Assembly: GCA_905221605.1 (NCBI GenBank)
Contig: CAJNDS010001791.1
Span: 286,501-350,500 of the forward strand
Source: Symbiodinium natans
Taxonomy: Eukaryota; Sar; Dinophyceae; Suessiales; Symbiodiniaceae
Length of the DNA: 64,000 nt
Direction of reading: 5' to 3'
In this document: positions 56,741 through 64,000 of the stretch, piece after piece
Position numbering within the stretch: position 1 is the first letter of the stretch
Layout of the letters: every line of letters starts with the position of its first letter
Notes under the pieces: generated by a model
What the model was told of the DNA's origin: nothing
Databases searched by the model: none
Seen by the model: only the letters and a program-made list of their open reading frames with translations
Translations under genes and position numbers: made by a program

Positions 56741-59200
56741 GCTTCTGATGCGGGGTAGTCTCTCTTCACTCTACGTGACACAAGTAGTGTGGTCCGTTAA
56801 GCGCAGCCATGAATGATAATTAGCATCATTGTCCTTGATTGCCTGGTCTGCGAAAAGGCGCGTAAAGATGTGCTTCAACCTCGAATGAAAAAAACATGGG
56901 ATATAAAGATTGGCAAAATGTGGCAAAGGATGATGGGGATAGCCCGCAGATAGCTGGGACAGTTGTTTCACTCTGGCAGCCATGGCAGCCGGGAGGCAGT
57001 AAACCGGTAACCCATTCAGATTCAGGATGATCCTTGCAGAAGACTCGAGCACAATACCTTGTTCGCACGTTCCCTCATGGCACCTGTACCGCGGCAGCCA
57101 AATTAGGAACCAGTCTTCCTTCATTCAAGGCAATGGAAACGGAAACCGTTCCATGTCTAAATTCACTGGGGTTGCTCCCTCACCCTCGAGAATTCAGATT
57201 CGTAGGCATTGCGAGCTTGATAGTCAGATGCGTTTGTTGTAAAGGCTGTTGTCAATGCACTGGATCACTGAAACATGGGCTGGCATTCTAGCAGCAGCGG
57301 TGTGGCTACGAATGCATGTGACCCAGCCTTTTGACCAGATGCCCAGGTGACCCACCTTATGGGTAAGCGCAGCCAGTTTCTGCCTGTATTGTTTACGGAG
57401 AAGGTGCACAACATTTTTGCAACAGGGCAGCAAGCACGGCAACATCAAAGACCAACGTCACCACCACCACAGCAGTATTCGGCATGATGGACTGCTGCGG
57501 AGTTTTCTTGTCAACTGTGTTTTTTTCATATTCGTATGCATAGTTTTGGATTGTGTATGTGGGTTTCTGGCTCTATTCTACATCACTGTCGGTGCCAGCT
57601 GCTAGGAAGAGCAAGTGCATAGCATGCAGCGCATCGGCGAACAGGACTGTAAGAGCTGCCAGAGTGGTCCGCAAGCGATGGCCGAGACTTGGTGTCCTGC
57701 GCCACGAGGACGGATGAAGCTGCCAAGAAATGCTGGTCATGAATCGAGGGAGTGGGCTAGGCGAATGAGGGAGGTTCTGCGGTCACTTTGAGCCTCCTGA
57801 GAGCCCGGCCTACTCTTCGTGCCCTTGCGTAGCAAGACCCTAGGGGATGGCGCGGCAGAGAGAGAGAGAGAGAGAGAGAATCGAGTCATGAATGTGTGAT
57901 CAGTATGATCCATGTTGCCTTCAAAACCAAGGGCCAAGGGTGCAAGTTGCACAATGCTAAGCCAGCATCCCGAGAGTGTGAGCCACTGCATGCTCTGAAG
58001 ATGTTCTTTTGTGGGACACACCTACGATCGGAACCGTGCAGTTGGAACTCCCTTTACTGTGCAAATGGTTCTGAAGCAGGCCAGCTTTGACAAGATGGCC
58101 ACGCAGCCTGATCGGATCTGGTTCATCTTGCAGGCACCGCTGCCGTGCCGCTGTGTAGGTCTCTGCGGGGCTTCACTTGATCGCATGTTTCTTAGCAACT
58201 GCTGGCCACGCCGACACTCAGAGTGGCAGATGTAGAGGCAGTTGGCTAGCCATCGTGGCCATGTCTATCTGCTCACCTTCTATAGCATCTAGCATGAACT
58301 GGCAGCGAAATGGCTAAAAATCCAGCATGTGTGAGCACGGGCCCTAGCACTGGCGTTAAAGACTGCAAGGTATTTGTTCATCGTGTGGCTTTTTTTGGAC
58401 AGTGTTGTGCTGTGGCTGAGAGGAGGATGTGTGCCGAAGAGTGTCATCCAGCTCCATCTCCTTCGGGTAGCCCGTGTGCGGGAATGTGCCGGCCTCAGGG
58501 ACACAGAGACTGCGTGTCTCTGCCAGTCCAAATTCCAAAACGTTTAGTTGCCCACAAGGTGCCTTCAGCCTGGATACCGGGATCGCGACGAGCCGGTAGG
58601 TTTGCAGCCCAACTTTTGAGAACCTTTGAGCGCTTGCTACAGTACCAAGTTGGACCAAGTTTAGGGTTTTGGGGCTTGGATCGCGCAGCGTGACATGCAG
58701 AAGCGAGACTCGGAGAGGCAAACAATTCAATTCGGAAGCCCAGCTCCAACAATGGAAGATCTTATTGGAAGTAGATTTATGATCTTCCCGTGATCTGGGA
58801 CGGTCCTTTCCTTATACACGACCGTGCAATAATATAGAAACCTTGCACGTGATCGATGCCTGTAACAAAGCATGGCGTGCTACAGGCGTAATCTGATGCA
58901 GCGCCCTTTTTCACGGCGATAGGGACTTCGCACAGGTTTGCGACATTCGGGAGCTGGGTGAGAGGAGGCATTCTGTGTAAGTGTATCGGCCGGAAATCAC
59001 GAAAGGCCATTGGAGCTCTCGCGGTCATCCTTGGTGACGCTACTTTGGAAAACGATACATCGTTGAATCCGGCCAAGAGCTGGAGACCCCTAAGGCCCGA
59101 TAAATCGGGGATTGAAGGCGTGCAAGGCCTCCCCCCATACACAACGGGCTTCAGGGAGCCAGAGGAGACGACAAACTCGGAGTGCACCCGCATGATGCCA
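56741..59200. other. Mostly unassigned; exon-like segment near 58.0 kb
   Basis: No family recognised. A frame at about 58011-58135 contains HTYDRNRAVGTPFTVQMVLK and ASFDKMATQPDRIWFILQ, with exon-like composition. A 56-codon ATG frame at about 57624-57794 begins MQRIGEQDCKSCQ. A short (GA)n run lies at 57860-57879. I cannot assign any of these. Confidence 0.35.
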
Positions 59201-62200
59201 GGCGGGCGATGCTGCAGCAGGCCGCGACGGAGCAGATGCCGCCAGCAGCCGCATCCAGCGACCATGGTCGCAGCATGCACCAGCATGTACAGTCAGGAGC
59301 CTGCCAGCGTGCTCGCCAGAAAGTGGTGGAGCAAAACCAGGCTATGAACGGCATGGTGAAGTGTACTAAATGGGAGCAAGCTCTGGTGGTGTTGCCTGAG
59401 CTTCAAGAGCAACGACTTGAACCTTCGGTGGTGACGTACAACACACTGATCAGCGCATGTGTCCAGGGTGCACAATGGGCACTGGCACTGTCGTTCCTGC
59501 ACCATCTGCAGCAGCAGCGGCTTGCAAATGTGATCAGCTTTTCGACAGCGCTGAGTGCACTGGATGCAGCCAGCCTTTGGATAGAGGCCGTGGCCCTTCT
59601 GATGTCGATGGGCGGTGCCAGTGTGGAGGGCAACTCGATGACATACAATGCCGCCATCAGCGCCTGCTCCAAGGGCATCTTGCCCAAACCATGTTCTTTC
59701 CTGTTGACTTTTTTTCTTGCACGTGCTTGTAGTCACTGCAAGAGATTGCATGCTCGATTGAAGGCTTCTGCCTTATCAGGTCACGCATGGAGTGTTGCTT
59801 TGCTGCTGCTTCACGAGCTGGAGATGGAGAACCCGGAGGTGTCCAGGTCCATCATCCCCTACAACACAGCCATCAGACACCTGGTGGCATTTGCCAGAGA
59901 TGCCATCATGTGGCCAGTAACCCTGCAGATTTCTTGCCAGCGTTGGCATCGTGCCTTCCCTTAAGCCTCACACCCTGCAGCCCTCGTGCGGCACTGGGTC
60001 GCCTACCCCACATATGAGCCTTCACCAAGCCTTGCAGATTATGATTCTCAGCCCACAAAGCCCATCTGACTCCTAAACCCTCCAAGAGACTTTAAGAACA
60101 CGTACAAAACCACTGCAAACGGTTCCTCTAAGATGCAGATGTTCAGGCGCCTGCGGGAGCAATGGGAGTTGGGAGCTGGCCATAGGCCTGGCGGCCAGCC
60201 TCGCTACGAGGAGCTTCCTCAATGATGCCTCCTTTCCCCCTGCTTCGCATTTGTACAATAGGTTGAGGACATGAAGTGAGTTGCTTCTGCCACCCGAGCG
60301 CTAGGCAGAATCCCAGATCCTGCTGTACATGCAGTGGTGCAAGACTGGGTGTGTAGGAGGAATGGACCTAAGGAGCATGAGGCTTTGCAGTGGGGCGCAT
60401 CTCGTCGGGCTCATGCTGAAATCATTGCGCAGAGGACTTTGCGAGTCGACATCGTCACCCAAAACACCCTGATCTCTGCGCTGGAGGGCGGGTGTTGGCC
60501 AGAGGCACTGCGTCTCTTCAGGAGGCTGAGCCTCTCCTCCCTGCAGCCGACCACGGTCACCTGCAGCTCCATCCTCAAGGCCTGCGCGAGACTTGGTACG
60601 GAGCCTGTATGGGGGTAGAAACGTTTTTGAGCCGCAATACAGACACCGAGTGAGACTACAAAGCGGAGCACAGATGCAGCTTTTGAGAATGCTCGAATAT
60701 CAAAGGAAACAGCTTGGAGGTCAAATGCTTCAGACCACAGCCAGGCTACCAGCCGTGGCTTTTCTAATCAAAGAGACTTCTCGAGCGGAGGGTGCAGAGA
60801 TTCAGAGGAAGAACTCATTTAAGCAACAGCGAGCGAGTATGTATTTCCATGCGAACTGCTCAGCCTCGTGAGACCTCAGATGTGCCAAAGGACATGCCTT
60901 TTGGAGCTTCCAAGTACTGATCATTCTGCAGCAGATCGCTGTGAGATCATTTTCCGTCTGGCATCTCTTGATCCGATTCTTGTGCCTCCCTTCCTCAGAG
61001 TCACAGCAAGGACCAGCGAGAAGTGGCATCAGGCCTTGATGTTGCTGGCTGGCATGGAACTCCAGGATCTACCAACCAACGCGATGTCCTTCACCACGGC
61101 CATGAGTGCCAGCTGCTCGCCCTTGTTTCGCGTGTCTATACGCTTTGTAGCTCTTGTTCGAAGCACAGTAAAGCTAGCCTTTTTCACCCAGATACACGCA
61201 TGTTATGAGCACGGGTTGCGATCTGGCGGTGTATGCAGAAGCAAGAACTGTGAAAAGGGCCGTGAGCAAAGAAGAGCATCTTCACAAGCGTCCCAACAGC
61301 GACCTAAGCCCATCACCAAGACATGTGACATGCTCAGTAGACGATGATGGCAGCATTTCGACTCTTTGAGGTACCTTCATTGCGATTAAGTATCAGTGAC
61401 TTGACAAGGTGCGCGCAGTCTTCAATGGGAAGCTGCATTGGCCTTGCTGAGAGACATGAAGGAGCAGACGGCACCGCGCAGCGTCCCTTGCAAGCAACGC
61501 TCCAAGTCTCGCCAGCAAACCCTAAATCCTACAAGGGTATTAAGGGTATTGGGGGTGGTCCCACGGGGGTCAGCCAGGCGGGTGGCAAAATAAGGCTATT
61601 GGGCTTTAAGAAAAGAGTCGCGTGCTCTGAGGGTTGGAAATAGGGCCGACTGAGCAGCTCGGCCTTGGGTTCCTTTGAACGACGGCGAGAGTGACTGGAT
61701 CATTGAACTTTGTGGGGGTCCCTTTAAAGGGATTCTATTCTGTTTGGGGTATAGAAGGGGTAACCCTGCTTTGGGAGATACCCACATGTAACGAAGATTT
61801 TCCAAGTTACCTGCAATGGCTCTCCACTCGGGTGCCAGCCGGAGGCAAGACGGCAAGCACGGAATCATTGCTGACATCGACACTTCAATGAGTTTGAGAG
61901 CCTCTCTGAGGCTTTAGGGTTTAGGGTTTACGGAGTCTGAACCTTTTCTTTCTCTTCGTAATATCCGAGTCGCCACGTCGCTCTCAGGTTTTCGCGTACA
62001 ACGCCGCCATCGGCGCATGCGAAGGTCATGGTCTCTGGGAGCCAACTCTTCAGCTCATGGCCTCCCGGCAGCGGCTATGGCGCTATGGCGTCCTCATATG
62101 GGGGTTTCCGAAATTAGGAGCACCTTCATTGTCAAAAGGGAATCCTACACCTTTCATATGGGGTCCCCATCCTCCTCATCCCTCTTTGAGTTGTTGCATG

Positions 62201-64000
62201 TTAGCAGCATGCGACGGAGCGCAAGAGGCCGAGCTCTTGTCAGAGGGCATGGAGCCGGATGCCGTGACCTATGGGACAGGGAACCGCGGCCGGCACTTTA
62301 GCAGGTTTGAGCTTTCGAGGGTGGTATGCTATCATCCCGCTATGGGACAAGCGCAGCGCCACGGCTCTCATTCCGGTTTCGAAGGCCCAGAGAGGCCAAG
62401 TGGCTCTTAAGGTTCGCCAGCGCCCTCTAAACGATCGATCACAATGTTAGAAGCCTCTCAGCCTCCAGTAACTACAGCTTCAGGAAGTACACGAGTACAC
62501 GTACTTCCGCTCGCAACTCTAAAGCCGTCTAGGTCTACACCGCAATACCACATTCCAACAGTATACGCTCTCAGTAGGCAACGTGCAAATTGAAACCTCC
62601 CTAGCTTCCAAAAGCAAACCGTGCTCTGAGAACGATCCTTCGACTCCTAAAAAATCGACGACAATGCCCTCCCAGTCCTGCTGCACAACTGGCCGTCCCC
62701 CCAACTTCAGAACTAACCCCCACACGACTGATTGCCCTGACCAACCACTCTCAAATGCAGCTCCTGAGGATTCGTGCCTGTGCTAGGGCCGGACAATGGC
62801 AGTGGGCGCTCTGGCTGCTTCCTGATGCAAGTCGAACCCCCCCTCGTAACGCCCCTCAAACACCCCAAAGCCCAGAAGTAGGAGACACAAACGACGTCGT
62901 TTGGAGTCTTTTCAGCCAAGGTTCTCGCTGGTTGGTCACCAAGGCCCTGGCTTGAATGTTGTCACCTGCAACTCGCTGATAAGCGCCATTAAGGACAGTG
63001 GCTTGGCTTTGCTAATCATGGCCACAGGGAGTTAACAGATTCTGAGCCTGAGACGGCTGCAGCCCCCTTTCGTAGCTGACATAGCCTTTGTTTGCTGCTG
63101 TGATTTTTTCGACGCCCGCTGATCTTAATCTTCTTCTTCAACACTTATCCGACCATCGAGGTGGGTGGCAACAAGCTCTTGCTGTACTGGCTGATGTTCA
63201 GGACATGCACGTTGAGGTGCACTTTGAGGATGCAAGCGTTCTCCTGAATCAAGATCCCTTGCATCGGTTTAGGGTAAGTTTAGATCGTGTATTTACGAGG
63301 TTTTAGGAGCTTAAAGCAAGGCTAAGATGGCTTGCGAGTGTCAACAAGCACTTTTGTTGGGGGGGGGAGGGGGGGCATCACCCTCTCGGATCCTCTCCAT
63401 GTCAAAAAGCCAATGATGTCCTAAGCAAGTGCTGTTGCTACTGAACTTAGCATCTATAGTTGCTCAGCAACTGCACTGCCATGCTGGCAGTTTGCACGTA
63501 CGTCCCGTTCAGAGTTGCTGAGTGGGAAGCTCCCAGTCAGACCTTGGCGATCACAGGTGGATGCCATCACCTACAATGCCTGCATTAGCGCCTGCGAGAA
63601 GGCAGGGATTGAGAGAGAGTGTTCCCGAACCTTCCCCTCCCCCCTCCCCCCCCCTGACGCGGTTTCCCTATACCCTAAACCATCCTAAACCCTAAACCCC
63701 TAAACCTGCGAGTGTGAGAGCCGAAGCCCCTAGACCTGAGCGAGTTGAACCCTAAACCCTAAACCTTAAAAACCTTTTGCATGAGGAAAAACAAGCCCAA
63801 AGTGTTCTTGAACCTTTGGTTCCTCAGAGGCGGCCAAGTGGGAGGAAGCCTTGGCCCTGCTTGGGGCCTTGGAGGCTTCCGAGCTCCGGGCCGACGTGAA
63901 GCTTGGCCTCAGGGTTATTGAAGGGAGCCTCCACTTTGGGGGGGGGTTTACAAAAACACCTTAAATGAGTGGGGTCCCTTTTCAGGGGATCCTACTTTGG
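59201..64000 (+). CDS. Pentatricopeptide-repeat (PPR) protein, runs off the window
   Basis: The first coding exon (about 59201-59674; first ATG at 59209) holds PPR units such as PSVVTYNTLISACVQGAQWA and GNSMTYNAAISACSKG. A GC-AG intron of 105 bp joins it in phase to 59780 onward (HAWSVALLLLHELEMENPEV then PYNTAI). Further PPR exons lie at about 60400-60600 (VDIVTQNTLISALEGGCWPE), 61010-61110 (SEKWHQALMLLAGMELQD then AMSFTTAMSA), 61990-62060 (VFAYNAAIGACEG), 62215-62280 (EGMEPDAVTYGTG), 62758-62830 (ACARAGQWQWALWLLPDA), 62935-63003 (LNVVTCNSLISAIKDSG), 63160-63230 (GWQQALAVLADVQDMHVE), 63555-63605 (VDAITYNACISACEKAG) and 63829-63900 (AKWEEALALLGALEASELRA). The W(x)xAL and VTYN motifs are typical of P-class PPR proteins, which bind organelle RNA. 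The protein probably has 10 or more repeats; the 3' end is outside the window. Confidence 0.85.
61913..61930 (+). repeat. Short telomere-type repeat in a PPR intron
   Basis: Two and a half TTTAGGG units. Another set in the opposite orientation (CCCTAAA with spacers) is at 63668-63768, also between PPR exons. Confidence 0.85.
63668..63768 (-). repeat. Degenerate (CCCTAAA)n clusters
   Basis: CCCTAAAC units at 63668-63706 and 63748-63768 lie in the intron between the last two PPR exons in the window. Confidence 0.85.

Noticed and set aside
58011-58235. A possible FKBP-like segment (YDRNRAVGTPFTVQMVL)
   Set aside because: Superficial resemblance only. The diagnostic FKBP residues after this strand are missing and no neighbouring exons fit, so it is kept only as an unassigned exon-like segment.

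Overview
The window looks like a nuclear genome fragment from a dinoflagellate, most likely a Symbiodiniaceae-type alga. The evidence is in the sequence. Genes are split into many short exons (about 30-150 bp). Where the encoded protein is conserved enough to place splice junctions exactly, most introns start with GC or GA rather than GT, and almost all acceptors read AG|G. TTTAGGG/CCCTAAA telomere-type repeats occur inside introns. Every recognisable gene is on the + strand. There is no prokaryotic signature (no operons, Shine-Dalgarno sites, CRISPR, tRNA or rRNA). Because exons are short, most long open frames are noise or antisense shadows; I rebuilt genes by joining exons whose phases and protein families agree.

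Layout (all +): 2337-10611, a CMGC-like protein kinase in pieces, with a complete TIR-like/ankyrin gene (3862-6521) lying between its catalytic-loop and DFG exons. 12413-13252, an intronless P-loop kinase-like gene. About 16.9-17.9 kb, exon-like segments of an unknown gene. 18251-19980, a small EF-hand gene. 22243-23447, a complete six-exon dynein light chain LC8. 24204-34230, a second protein kinase. A 6.9-kb intron between its DLG and APE exons contains a whole glycoside hydrolase family 49 gene (27805-31853) and a 1.05-kb element with terminal inverted repeats (32277-33321). 37584-47904, an ABCG-type half transporter. 48965-about 52163, a multi-EF-hand protein. 52960-54233 and 55310-56720, a tandem pair of Tctex-type dynein light chains. 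59201 to the right edge, a pentatricopeptide-repeat (PPR) protein that runs off the window.

The genes do not form an obvious pathway. Shared themes are flagellar/cytoplasmic dynein (LC8 plus two Tctex-type chains), calcium and kinase signalling, a polysaccharide hydrolase, a transporter and an organelle-RNA-type PPR protein. The most interesting points are the two nested-gene arrangements, the splice-site usage, the TIR-like domain with a conserved Glu in a WCRLE motif, the GH49 enzyme with its three Asp residues intact, and the recent Tctex duplication (8 synonymous against 1 replacement change between the copies).

Limits: exon joins were made by eye. Joins stated as exact preserve phase and family sequence. 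Several genes still have missing exons or uncertain first exons, as noted entry by entry.
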